Assembly: GCA_963695085.1 (NCBI GenBank)
Contig: CAVOFV010000001.1
Span: 370,231-434,230, forward strand
DNA from: SG8-30 sp963695085
GTDB lineage: Bacteria > Pseudomonadota > Gammaproteobacteria > Steroidobacterales > Steroidobacteraceae
Reading direction: 5' to 3'
DNA: 64,000 nt
Positions 1 to 8,054 of the stretch are shown here, piece after piece. The position numbers and the translations under genes were made by a program. The notes beneath the pieces are model-generated. The model worked only from the letters and a program-made list of their open reading frames with translations, had not been told where the DNA came from and made no database searches. The first letter of the stretch is position 1; every line of letters begins with the position of its first letter.

Positions 1-1
1 C

Positions 2-361
2 AAGGAGCCGTTCGCCAAGCCGGAACTGCCGCCCGGTGCCACCGACGAGGACGTCAAGAAGCTGGTGTGGGACCAGCTGAAAGCCTGCTTCGACCCCGAG
101 ATCCCGATCAATGTCGTCGACCTCGGGCTCATCTACGATTGCGACGTCACGCGCAACGAAGACGGCTCGCGCGACGTCTACGTGCGCATGACACTGACCG
201 CGCCCGGCTGCGGCATGGGCGAGGTGCTGGTGCAGGACGTCAAGGACAACGTCGAAGCGGTGCCGACGATTCGCGAAGCGCGGGTTGAACTCGTGTTCGA
301 CCCGCCCTGGGATCATTCGATGATGTCGGAGGCGGCGCGGCTCGCCACCGGCATGATGTAG
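2..361 (+). CDS. sufT: SufT-family Fe-S assembly protein (5' end outside window)
   Basis: The reading frame is open from the first bases of the window, so only the last 119 residues are visible. They form a DUF59/MIP18-like domain with the signatures DPEIPINVVDLGLIYD and LTAPGCGMGE; the cysteine of the latter motif is conserved in SufT/PaaD relatives. In gammaproteobacteria SufT is usually the last gene of the suf operon and takes part in Fe-S cluster maturation in the cytoplasm. The other suf genes would lie to the left and cannot be seen. A GTG at 65 is an internal codon, not the start. The gene converges on putA with a 24-bp gap. Confidence 0.85.
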   Translation, partial: KEPFAKPELPPGATDEDVKKLVWDQLKACFDPEIPINVVDLGLIYDCDVTRNEDGSRDVYVRMTLTAPGCGMGEVLVQDVKDNVEAVPTIREARVELVFDPPWDHSMMSEAARLATGMM

Positions 362-385
362 GCCGGCGCGGCGCCGGACGCGGCC

Positions 386-3300
386 TCAGTCGATCAGCGA
401 CAGCAGCGCCGTGTTGCCGCCCACTGCCGCCACGTTGACCGTCACCGCCTGTTCCACCGCAAACTGCTGCAGGTAGCGCGGCCCGCCGGCCTTGGCGCCT
501 ATGCCGCACGTTCCCCGCCCGCCGAACGGCTGCACCCCGACCACCGCGCCCGTCATGTCGCGGTTGACGTAGACGTTGCCGACCCGTGCGCGCGCCGCCA
601 CCCGCCTCGCGACCGCGTCGATCCGCGAGTGCACACCGAGCGTGAGCGCGTCGCCCATGGCATTGATGGCGTCGACCACGCGGTCCAGCTGGTCTGCCCG
701 GAAACGCACGATGTGCAGCACCGGCCCGAACACCTCGCCCGGCAACGCTGCCGCGTCCGGAATCTCGAGCGCAAGTGGCGCAACAAACTGGCCGCGCCGG
801 GTCTCCGCGCCGATCGCCACACGGTGGTGCCAGCGCGACGCCGCGATGGCCTGCTCGGCATAGGCCTCGAGCGCCTCGCGAGCCACCGCGTCGATCACCG
901 GACCGACGTCGCTGGCCAGCAACGCCGGGTCGCCCACCCGCAGCAGGTCCATCGCGCCGGCCAGCAGGTCCCGCACCTCATCCGCGATGTCTTCCTGCAC
1001 GAACAGCACGCGCAGCGCGGCGCTACGCTGTCCCGCGCTGTGGAATGCGCCGGCGATGGCGTCCTGCACGACCTGTGCGTGCAGCGCGGAGCTGTCCGCG
1101 ATCAGCGCGTTGCGTCCGCCGCTCTCCGCAATCAGGGCCGGCATCGGACCGCTGCGCCCGGCCAGGCCGCGGCCGACCTGCCGCAGGGTATCCGCCGACC
1201 CGCTGACCGCCACGCCATCGACACGCGCATCGGCAGCCATGCGCGCGCCCAGCGCATCGCTGCCGGGCAGGAAGTGCAGCAGGTCCGTGGGCACGCCAGC
1301 CTCGTGCAGCAGGCGCACGGCGACTGCGGCAACCAGTGGTGTCTGCGCGGCCGGTTTGGCGAGCACTGCGTTGCCGGCCGCCAGCGCAGCGGCCAGCTGG
1401 CCCGTGAATGCCGCCAGTGGCGAACTGAACGGGCTCAGGCAGACGAACACGCCGCGCCCGTGCAGCTGCAGGCGGTTGCTCTCGCCGGTCGGCCCCGCCA
1501 GCTCCAGCGGCAGGAAATCCTGCCGCAGGCGCGCGGCGTAGTAGCGCAGGTAATCCACAGCCTGCCGCAGTTCCGCGAGGCTGTCCGGCACCGTCTTGCC
1601 GGCCTCGCGCACGCAGCGGGCCAGGAACTCCGCGCGGTGCTCCTCGAAGGCCAGCGCCGCCGTGTCCAGGACATCCGCGCGCACCGCCGGCGCCCTGCGG
1701 TCCCACGCGGGCTGCGCGCGTCTCGCCAGCGTGAATGCCTCCTCGACCAGCGCGGCATCCGCCTCGCGCACCTCGCCGACGACCTGTTCGCGATCGGCGG
1801 GATTGCGCAATTCGCGGCGCGTCCCGTCACGCAGCTTGCCGCCGACCAGCGGCGCCGCGCGCCACGGCGCTGATGTCGCGACGCGGCAGCTCGCTGCCAG
1901 CTTCGCCTGCTCGGCGCCATCCGCCAGGTTGATGCCCATCGAGTTGGTCCGCTCGTCGGCAAACAGCCGCGGTGGCGGCGGGATGCGCGGGTGCTCGATC
2001 GTCTGGAAGCCCTCCACCTCGGTCACCGGGTCGCGCACGATTTCGGCGGCCGGCACGTTTTCGTCCACGATCCGGTTCACGAACGAGGTGTTGGCCCCGT
2101 TCTCGAGCAGCCGCCGCACCAGGTAGGGCAGCAGGTCTTCGTGCGAGCCGACCGGCGCGTAGACGCGGCACGGCACCGGCCCGCCCTGCGGATCGCGCAG
2201 GCTGTCGTAGAGCTCCTCGCCCATGCCATGCAGGCGCTGGAATTCGAAGTCGCGGCCGTTCTTCCCGGCCACGTGCATGACCCAGGCCACCGAGTGCGCA
2301 TTGTGCGAGGCGAATTGCGGATACAGGTGCCGGCTGCCCTCGAGCAGCAGTCGGGCGCAGGCCAGGAACGACACGTCGGTATTGGGCTTGCGCGTGAAGA
2401 CCGGGTAGCCCGGCAGACCGCGCTCCTGCGAGCGCTTGATCTCCGCGTCCCAGTAGGCGCCCTTGACCAGCCTGACGTTGACCGTGCGGCCGGTCTCCTC
2501 CACACGCGCGTCGAGCCAGCGCAACAGGTCGGCGGCACGCTTCTGGTAGCTCTGCACCGCGAGGCCCAGGCCCGGCCAGCCGTCCAGCGCCGGCAGGCTG
2601 AGCAGCCGGTCGAACAGTTCCAGGGACAGCTCCAGGCGGTCCACCTCTTCCGCATCGATGGTAAAGGCGATGCCGGCCTTCATGGACTCGAGCGCCAGCG
2701 CCTCGAGCTTCGGCCCGAGCTTCGCCAGCACGTCCTCGCGGTGCGCGAATTCGTAGCGCGGATGCAGCGCCGACAGCTTTACCGAAATGGACGGCCAGGC
2801 GGCCGGCGGCATGCCGGGCTTCGCCATGGTCTTCACCTGGTGGATGGCCTTGCCGTACGCCTCGAAATAGCGCTGGTCGTTGCCCTCGGTGCACGCCGAC
2901 TCGCCCAGCATGTCGAAGGTGTAGCGGTAGCGATGGTTGTCGCCGGCCGAGGCGCGGCGAATCGCCTCCGGAATGGTGCGGCCCATGACGAACTGGTGCC
3001 CCATGATGCGCATGGCCTGGCGGAACGCACCCCGCACCACCGGTTCGCCGAGGCGCGACACGAGCCGCTCGAGCAGCGACGCCGGATCGTCGAGGTCCGA
3101 GGCGCTGGGACGCACGACGCGACCCGTGAGCATCAGCCCCCAGGTGGAGGCGTTGACGAACATCGACTCGGCCTCGCCGAGGTGCTCCTTCCAGTTGCCC
3201 GAGTTGATCTTCTCGGCGATCAGTTTGTCCGCGGTCTCGTCATCGGGGATGCGCAGGAGCGCCTCGGCGATGCACATCAGCATGACGCCCTCGCGCGAAC

Positions 3301-3538
3301 CCAGGTCGTACTGCTGCAGGAATGCCTCGATGCCGCCCGAGCCCTTGCGCTCGCGGCGCACCGTTTCCACGAGCTTGATGGCCGCCGCGGTCACGCTGTC
3401 GCGGCCCGCGTCCGGCAGCCGCGCGAGCGGGATATTCTCGCGCACCACCGCGGTCTCATCGCCCAGGTAGTGGCGGTTGATCGCGCGTCCGATGGGCGTC
3501 GGTCCCGCCCACCCTGCCGGCCAGATGAACTCGCTCAT
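386..3538 (-). CDS. putA: Bifunctional proline dehydrogenase / P5C dehydrogenase PutA with altered nucleophile
   Basis: A 1050-residue PutA. The FAD proline dehydrogenase barrel shows RLVKGAYWDAEIK near residue 355 and FASHNAHS near 405. The aldehyde dehydrogenase domain starts near residue 575, with the general-base region IAESGGRN near 800 and PFGGRG near the end. No N-terminal ribbon-helix-helix is present, so it should not repress its own gene. The start at 3538 has an AGGAG six bases upstream; an in-frame upstream start at 3595 lacks this. PutA oxidises proline to glutamate at the membrane. Oddity: the nucleophile motif GQRCSALR reads GQRSAALR, so Cys is Ser at residue 839 (codon 1022-1024), which should disable P5C oxidation. 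Confidence 0.93.
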   Translation of the reverse strand: MSEFIWPAGWAGPTPIGRAINRHYLGDETAVVRENIPLARLPDAGRDSVTAAAIKLVETVRRERKGSGGIEAFLQQYDLGSREGVMLMCIAEALLRIPDDETADKLIAEKINSGNWKEHLGEAESMFVNASTWGLMLTGRVVRPSASDLDDPASLLERLVSRLGEPVVRGAFRQAMRIMGHQFVMGRTIPEAIRRASAGDNHRYRYTFDMLGESACTEGNDQRYFEAYGKAIHQVKTMAKPGMPPAAWPSISVKLSALHPRYEFAHREDVLAKLGPKLEALALESMKAGIAFTIDAEEVDRLELSLELFDRLLSLPALDGWPGLGLAVQSYQKRAADLLRWLDARVEETGRTVNVRLVKGAYWDAEIKRSQERGLPGYPVFTRKPNTDVSFLACARLLLEGSRHLYPQFASHNAHSVAWVMHVAGKNGRDFEFQRLHGMGEELYDSLRDPQGGPVPCRVYAPVGSHEDLLPYLVRRLLENGANTSFVNRIVDENVPAAEIVRDPVTEVEGFQTIEHPRIPPPPRLFADERTNSMGINLADGAEQAKLAASCRVATSAPWRAAPLVGGKLRDGTRRELRNPADREQVVGEVREADAALVEEAFTLARRAQPAWDRRAPAVRADVLDTAALAFEEHRAEFLARCVREAGKTVPDSLAELRQAVDYLRYYAARLRQDFLPLELAGPTGESNRLQLHGRGVFVCLSPFSSPLAAFTGQLAAALAAGNAVLAKPAAQTPLVAAVAVRLLHEAGVPTDLLHFLPGSDALGARMAADARVDGVAVSGSADTLRQVGRGLAGRSGPMPALIAESGGRNALIADSSALHAQVVQDAIAGAFHSAGQRSAALRVLFVQEDIADEVRDLLAGAMDLLRVGDPALLASDVGPVIDAVAREALEAYAEQAIAASRWHHRVAIGAETRRGQFVAPLALEIPDAAALPGEVFGPVLHIVRFRADQLDRVVDAINAMGDALTLGVHSRIDAVARRVAARARVGNVYVNRDMTGAVVGVQPFGGRGTCGIGAKAGGPRYLQQFAVEQAVTVNVAAVGGNTALLSLID

Positions 3539-3646
3539 GGATCGCTCCTGCAACCGCGCGGGCGCCGCCCGCGCGGGCGGCCGTTGGTCAGTCAATGTAG
3601 TTTATTTCACTGATCCAGCGGCCTGTATAAGTGATATTCTGAAACG

Positions 3647-3685
3647 GGGCCGGATCCGATCATGCAACTGGATCCGGCCCTTTTT
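3647..3685. terminator. Hairpin with T-run at the LysR gene end
   Basis: Perfect 11-bp inverted repeat, GGGCCGGATCC at 3647-3657 and its complement at 3670-3680, with a 12-base loop. Five T follow on the plus strand; the minus strand has only three after its arm. The LysR stop codon (3660-3662) lies inside the loop, so translation to the stop would cover the hairpin. Likely end of the lysR transcript, separating it from putA. Confidence 0.5.
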
Positions 3686-4553
3686 CCTGTTCGCGCAACA
3701 GCGCCGAGAAGCGCTGCCCCGCGCGACCGGGTGGCCGGTCGAGGCGATGCACCAGGCTCGGCGTGAACCGGTAACGCGAGCCTCCCACGTAGGGCAGTTC
3801 CAGCAGCGTCTGCTCCTCCAGTTCCCGTTCCACGAGGTACAGCGGCATCCAGCCGAAGCCGAGGCCCATGAGCAGCGCCTCCTTCTTCGGCATGAAGCCG
3901 GACAGGTAGAAGACCCGCTCGCCACCGAACATGTGCTGGTCGTCGCCGCGTTCCGCGGAGTCCTGCACCGACAGCTCGACGTGCTCCTGCAATTCCATCA
4001 GCGTCACGGCGGAGCGCGCGGCGAGCGCGTGGGACGGCGCCACGCACAGCACGCACTCCACGTCCGGCAGTGCCTCGACCTGCAGGTAGGGGCTGGCTTC
4101 GAAGTCCTTCACCAGCATCAGGTCGGCGACGTCCTTGTCGAATCGGTATTGCACGCCGTGCAGGAACTCGACCTTGACCTGGATTCGCGTCGGGATGCGT
4201 TCGTCCGCCATGGCCTTCAAGGCCGCGAGCGTCGGCGCCAGCGGCAGGATGCCGTCCACCACCACGACCAGCCGCGGCTCCCAGCCGGCCGCGAAATCGC
4301 GCGCCAGCGACTCGACCTGCTTGGCCTGCGCCAGCAGCCGACGGCCCTCGGCCAGCACCGCCTCGCCTGCCACCGTGAGGCGCACGCGGTAACCGTCCCG
4401 GTTCAGCAAGACAATGCCGAGCTGTTCCTCCAGCTTGCGGACCTTGTAGCTGACGGCCGACTGCGCCTTGTGCAACTGCAGCGCAGCGCGAGCAAAGCCG
4501 CCTTCGCGTACGACCGCGTCGAGAGCCGCCACCGCCGACAGATCGAGATGCAT
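3660..4553 (-). CDS. LysR-family transcriptional regulator
   Basis: A 297-residue LysR protein. The winged helix-turn-helix lies in residues 1-60 (ARAALQLHKAQSAVSYKVRK, then EEQLGIVLLNRDGYRVRLT), followed by a linker helix and a periplasmic-binding-protein-like effector domain from about residue 90. It is divergent from the tyrosine phenol-lyase-type gene across about 130 bp, the usual LysR arrangement, so that gene is its most likely target, with autorepression; putA just downstream is a second candidate. The ligand cannot be read from the sequence. The ATG at 4553 has no clear ribosome-binding site. Confidence 0.9.
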   Translation of the reverse strand: MHLDLSAVAALDAVVREGGFARAALQLHKAQSAVSYKVRKLEEQLGIVLLNRDGYRVRLTVAGEAVLAEGRRLLAQAKQVESLARDFAAGWEPRLVVVVDGILPLAPTLAALKAMADERIPTRIQVKVEFLHGVQYRFDKDVADLMLVKDFEASPYLQVEALPDVECVLCVAPSHALAARSAVTLMELQEHVELSVQDSAERGDDQHMFGGERVFYLSGFMPKKEALLMGLGFGWMPLYLVERELEEQTLLELPYVGGSRYRFTPSLVHRLDRPPGRAGQRFSALLREQEKGPDPVA

Positions 4554-4686
4554 GAATGATCTATTATTTCGATCAAGACTAACTAAATCTTACTCTTTTT
4601 TCGATTAAGTGTCAGTACTAGGCTTCATGACGTGGCCGGGGCAACGCCGCCGGCCTGCCCCTCCCCGTACCCAGCAGGTCTCCCAC
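4554..4686. promoter_or_regulatory. AT-rich divergent regulatory region with paired LysR-site candidates
   Basis: The first 55 bp are far more AT-rich than the flanks. Near-identical 11-mers TTTCGATCAAG (4567-4577) and TTTCGATTAAG (4599-4609) lie 32 bp apart, about three helical turns, so they face the same side of the DNA. This suits a LysR tetramer. If the enzyme starts at 4687, the second copy lies about 77 bp upstream of it. Binding itself is inference. Confidence 0.45.
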
Positions 4687-6114
4687 ATGACCAAGCCAGG
4701 CAAGACCCCATCCACCCCCCCCGCCAACCGCCCGGCGCGCCGTTCCTGGGCCGAACCATGGAAGGTGAAGATGGTCGAGCCCATCAAGATGCTGGGCGAG
4801 GAGGAGCGCCGCCGCGCGCTCACCGACGCCGGCTACAACACGTTCCTGCTCAGGTCGGAGGACGTCTACATCGACCTGCTGACCGACAGCGGCACCAACG
4901 CGATGAGCGACTGGCAGTGGGCGGGCATGATGCTCGGCGACGAGGCCTACGCCGGCAGCCGCAATTTCTACAACCTCGAGGAGGCGGTGCAGAAGCACTA
5001 CGGTTACCGCTACATGGTGCCCACCCACCAGGGCCGCGGCGCCGAGAACCTGCTGTCGAGGATGCTTATCAAGCCCGGCCACATCGTGCCCGGCAACATG
5101 TACTTCACGACGACGCGCCTGCACCAGGAGCTGGCCGGAGGTCAGTTCGTGGACGTGATCGTTCGCGAGGCGCACGACCCCACCGACGAGAGCCCGTTCA
5201 AGGGCAATGTCGACCTGCCGGCGCTCGAAGCGCTGATCCGCGAGGTGGGCGCAGAGCGGATTCCCTACGTGTGCGTGGCTGGTACGGTCAACATGGCCGG
5301 CGGCCAGCCGGTGTCCATGGCCAACATGCGTGGCTTGCGCGAACTGACGGGGCGGCACGGCATCCGCGTCGTGCTGGATGCTACCCGTGCGGTCGAGAAT
5401 GCCTGGTTCATCAAGCAGCGCGAGGACGGCTACGCCGGGCGCAGCGTCGCCGAGATCCTGTTCGAGTTCTGCTCCTACACCGACGCCTGCACGATGAGCG
5501 GCAAGAAAGACGCGCTCGTCAACATCGGCGGCTGGCTGGCGGTCAACGATCCCGACCTGTACGAGGAGGCCAGCAACCTGGTGGTCGTCTACGAGGGCCT
5601 GCACACCTACGGCGGCATGGCCGGGCGCGACATGGAGGCGATGGCCCGCGGCATCGTGGAATCGGTGCAGGATGCCCACATGGCGGCCCGCGTGGGCCAG
5701 GTGCAGTACCTCGGCCAGCGGCTGATCGACATGGGCATCCCGGTCGTCAGGCCCATCGGCGGCCACGCCGTGTACCTGGACGCCAGGGCCTTCTACCCGC
5801 ACATCGAGCAGGAGCAGTTCCCGGCCCAGGCGCTGGCCGCGAACCTGTATGCGGATTCCGGCGTGCGCGGCATGGAGCGCGGCATCGTCTCGGCGGGCCG
5901 TGACGCGGAGACCGGCGAGCACCACCACCCGGCCCTCGAACTGGTGCGCCTGACCATCCCGCGGCGCGTCTACACGCAGGCGCACATGGACGTGACCGCC
6001 GAGTCGGTGGCGGCGGTCTACGACTCGCGCCAGGAGACGGTCGGACTCAAGATGGTGTACGAGCCGCGCTACCTGCGGTTCTTCCAGGCGCGCTTCGCGC
6101 CGCTCGTCGACTAG
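4687..6114 (+). CDS. tpl: Tyrosine phenol-lyase-type PLP beta-eliminating lyase
   Basis: A 475-residue member of the tryptophanase / tyrosine phenol-lyase family. The PLP lysine motif CTMSGKKD places the Schiff-base lysine at residue 274. Other motifs are GDEAYAGS, YFTTTRLHQE, ATRAVENA and LTIPRRVY. Compared with Citrobacter tyrosine phenol-lyase from memory, the discriminating positions fit that enzyme and not tryptophanase: Thr in YFTTT, Arg398 in MERG (Arg381 there, Ile in tryptophanase) and the FF of LRFFQARF. It would cleave L-tyrosine to phenol, pyruvate and ammonia, or make tyrosine in reverse. The ATG at 4687 was chosen; an in-frame GTG at 4609 would add 26 low-complexity residues. 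Confidence 0.8.
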   Translation: MTKPGKTPSTPPANRPARRSWAEPWKVKMVEPIKMLGEEERRRALTDAGYNTFLLRSEDVYIDLLTDSGTNAMSDWQWAGMMLGDEAYAGSRNFYNLEEAVQKHYGYRYMVPTHQGRGAENLLSRMLIKPGHIVPGNMYFTTTRLHQELAGGQFVDVIVREAHDPTDESPFKGNVDLPALEALIREVGAERIPYVCVAGTVNMAGGQPVSMANMRGLRELTGRHGIRVVLDATRAVENAWFIKQREDGYAGRSVAEILFEFCSYTDACTMSGKKDALVNIGGWLAVNDPDLYEEASNLVVVYEGLHTYGGMAGRDMEAMARGIVESVQDAHMAARVGQVQYLGQRLIDMGIPVVRPIGGHAVYLDARAFYPHIEQEQFPAQALAANLYADSGVRGMERGIVSAGRDAETGEHHHPALELVRLTIPRRVYTQAHMDVTAESVAAVYDSRQETVGLKMVYEPRYLRFFQARFAPLVD

Positions 6115-6185
6115 CCACGTCGACCTGTTGCACGACGGCCCAGGGTCGCGGAGGATGCGGGTGACGCACTGCAGCCCCTGAGCCA

Positions 6186-6830
6186 ATGAGCGAGCCAGTC
6201 CAGCGTATCCAGTCCCGCGGCGAGGAATTCGCCAACAGCGCAAGTCATGGCATCGCGCTGCTGCTCGCGCTGCTGGGCCTGCCGGTGCTGATTGTCACCG
6301 CCATGCGCGGCGGCAGTACCGCCGGCATCGTGGGCGCCGCCGTGTTCGGCACCACGATGGTGCTGACCTACCTCGCCTCGACCGTGTACCACGGCTTGCA
6401 GCATGGCCGCGCCAAACGGGTGTTCCAGCTGCTGGACCACGCTTCGATCTATCTGCTGATTGCCGGCACCTACACGCCGTTCACGCTCAACGTGCTGCCG
6501 GCCCCCTGGGGTTGGGCGCTGTTCGCGCTGGTGTGGACGCTGGCCGTCATCGGCATCGTGCTGAAGGCGGTACCCGGTCCGCGGCGTCCCATCCTGTCCA
6601 CGCTGCTGTACATCGGCATGGGCTGGCTGATCGTCATCGCGATCAAGCCGCTGCTGGCGAGCATGCCGCTGGCGGGCCTGTGGTGGCTGTTCGGAGGCGG
6701 TCTGGCTTACACGGGCGGCACCGCGGTCTACGCGATGAGACGCCTGCCGTACGGCCATTTCATCTGGCACCTGTTCGTCATGACCGGCTCGGCCTGTCAC
6801 TACGTCGCGGTATTGTTGTACGCGTTGTAG
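6186..6830 (+). CDS. Hemolysin III / TrhA-family membrane protein
   Basis: A 214-residue, roughly seven-helix integral membrane protein of the hemolysin III (YqfA/TrhA) branch of the PAQR superfamily. Conserved polar positions are visible: NSASHGIALL near the start, YHGLQHG and LLDHASIYLLIAGTYTPF in the middle, and GHFIWHLFVMTGSACHY near the end. The His/Asp residues match the predicted metal site of PAQR proteins. Proposed roles in bacteria are membrane homeostasis and, for some members, cytolysis; the physiological role is not settled. It stands 71 bp after the lyase gene and converges on the Nudix gene with a 21-bp gap. Confidence 0.9.
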   Translation: MSEPVQRIQSRGEEFANSASHGIALLLALLGLPVLIVTAMRGGSTAGIVGAAVFGTTMVLTYLASTVYHGLQHGRAKRVFQLLDHASIYLLIAGTYTPFTLNVLPAPWGWALFALVWTLAVIGIVLKAVPGPRRPILSTLLYIGMGWLIVIAIKPLLASMPLAGLWWLFGGGLAYTGGTAVYAMRRLPYGHFIWHLFVMTGSACHYVAVLLYAL

Positions 6831-6851
6831 GGCGCGGCGCTTGCCGGGCCA

Positions 6852-7265
6852 TCACGGCTGCCGCAGCGTGCGCCGGTAGTCGTCGAGGATGCGGCCGTGA
6901 TCGAACGCCAGCGGCGGCAGATCATCCAGTGTCACGACCCTGACCGCGGCCGCGTCGTCGCCCGCCACGGGCGTACCGCGCGCCTCGGCCACATACACGA
7001 TGGAGACCGTGTGCCCGCGCGGGTCGCGTCCCGGCTCCGAATAGACGCCCAGCATTGACTTGAGCGTGACCGTAAGCCCGGTCTCCTCCAGCGCCTCGCG
7101 CCGCGCCGCCGCCTCGACGGTTTCGCCCAGGTCCACGAAGCCACCGGGCAATGCATGGCCCGGCGGCGGGTGACGGCGCTCGATCAGCACGATGGGCCGC
7201 CCCGGCCGGTCGGCCAGCTCGATGACCAGGTCGACAGTCAGCGCGGGAGTGACGGGTCGCGGCAT
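6852..7265 (-). CDS. Nudix hydrolase
   Basis: A 137-residue single-domain Nudix protein. The Nudix box spans about residues 40-62: it begins GGFVDLGETVEA and ends REALEETGL, with the metal-binding glutamates of REALEE intact. Such enzymes hydrolyse nucleoside diphosphates linked to another group. Size and the ALPGGFVDLGET motif resemble the NUDT/ADP-ribose or 8-oxo-dGTP clades, but the substrate cannot be assigned. It lies just upstream of the DUF481 gene on the same strand with no shared function evident. Confidence 0.88.
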   Translation of the reverse strand: MPRPVTPALTVDLVIELADRPGRPIVLIERRHPPPGHALPGGFVDLGETVEAAARREALEETGLTVTLKSMLGVYSEPGRDPRGHTVSIVYVAEARGTPVAGDDAAAVRVVTLDDLPPLAFDHGRILDDYRRTLRQP

Positions 7266-7285
7266 CGTTGCTCCCCGCGCCGGTT

Positions 7286-7987
7286 TCAGAACCCGAACAC
7301 CAGGTTCGCGGTCAGTACCTGGTCGGTCTTCTCGGTCAGGGGCTGCACGTCCGTGTTGTGCCGGATGGCGTAGGTCAGTCCCAGCGCCAGCGACGAGTTC
7401 ATCTTCACCTCGAGCGCCAGCTCGTTCTGCATGAACGTGTTGTCGGAGCCGCTCTCGATCAGGAACCGGTTCGCGACCAGCGTCGTGTCCGTGAGCCTGC
7501 GCTCGAAGTTCAGCGCGCCGCGCATGATGGCTTGGTCGGACTGGTCGCCGGTCAGTCGCAGTTCGGACTGCCGGAAACCGACGCCGATCTTGCCGTCGAA
7601 CTTGGTGGATTCCGTGTCGACGAACTTGTAGCCATAGCCCGCCGAGGCGGTGGCCTGGTAGCTGTAATCGGTGAACTTGTCGTTCTCGTAGCGCAGCGCG
7701 CCGAACAGGTAGCTACGATCCGTCAGCTTGTAGTTCGACTCGCCGCGCAGCTCGAACCGGTCGGCGGCGGTCAGCCCGTCGTTCGAGGTACGCAGCATCG
7801 AGAAGCCGGCGCCGTGCTTCCAGCGATCCAGTTCGCGGCTCATGTCGAGTCGTGCGTTGACGGTCTCGGCCTCGGTGTTGCCGCGCGCCAGCACGCCTCC
7901 CAGCTCTCCCTTGCCGACCCATTCAGCCTGCGCCGGGCTGGCCCATACGACGACTGCCGCCAGGGCGGCAATACTGATCATTCTCAT
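7286..7987 (-). CDS. DUF481 (YdiY-like) outer-membrane barrel protein
   Basis: A 233-residue secreted protein. The chosen start at 7987 gives a clean signal peptide, MRMISIAALAAVVVWASPAQA, cleaved before EWVGKGELGG; an upstream in-frame start at 8026 would add 13 residues in front of it. The mature part is a run of alternating amphipathic strands typical of DUF481, ending in an aromatic residue (LTANLVFGF), as outer-membrane barrels do. The function of the family is unknown; some members are induced by salt or acid. It stands alone between the Nudix gene and the transporter gene. Confidence 0.87.
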   Translation of the reverse strand: MRMISIAALAAVVVWASPAQAEWVGKGELGGVLARGNTEAETVNARLDMSRELDRWKHGAGFSMLRTSNDGLTAADRFELRGESNYKLTDRSYLFGALRYENDKFTDYSYQATASAGYGYKFVDTESTKFDGKIGVGFRQSELRLTGDQSDQAIMRGALNFERRLTDTTLVANRFLIESGSDNTFMQNELALEVKMNSSLALGLTYAIRHNTDVQPLTEKTDQVLTANLVFGF

Positions 7988-8054
7988 GGTGGAAATTCTC
8001 ACTCGGGTAGCGGGGTGCGCGCGCATTCTAGCCTGCGCAGCCGGCGGATCCCAC

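Noticed and set aside
361..386. GC-rich inverted repeat between sufT and putA as a terminator
   Set aside because: The stem CCGGCG/CGCCGG is short and no T-run follows on either strand.
629..3613. Two long plus-strand open frames opposite putA
   Set aside because: Composition (Arg, Gln, His rich) and lack of any domain show them to be shadows of the putA codons.
4609..4686. GTG at 4609 as start of the lyase
   Set aside because: It would add 26 residues absent from the family and overlap the repeat in the regulatory region; the ATG at 4687 was preferred, though not proven.
4618..6243. A 541-codon minus-strand frame opposite the lyase gene
   Set aside because: No domain and shadow-type composition; the plus strand has every catalytic motif of the lyase.
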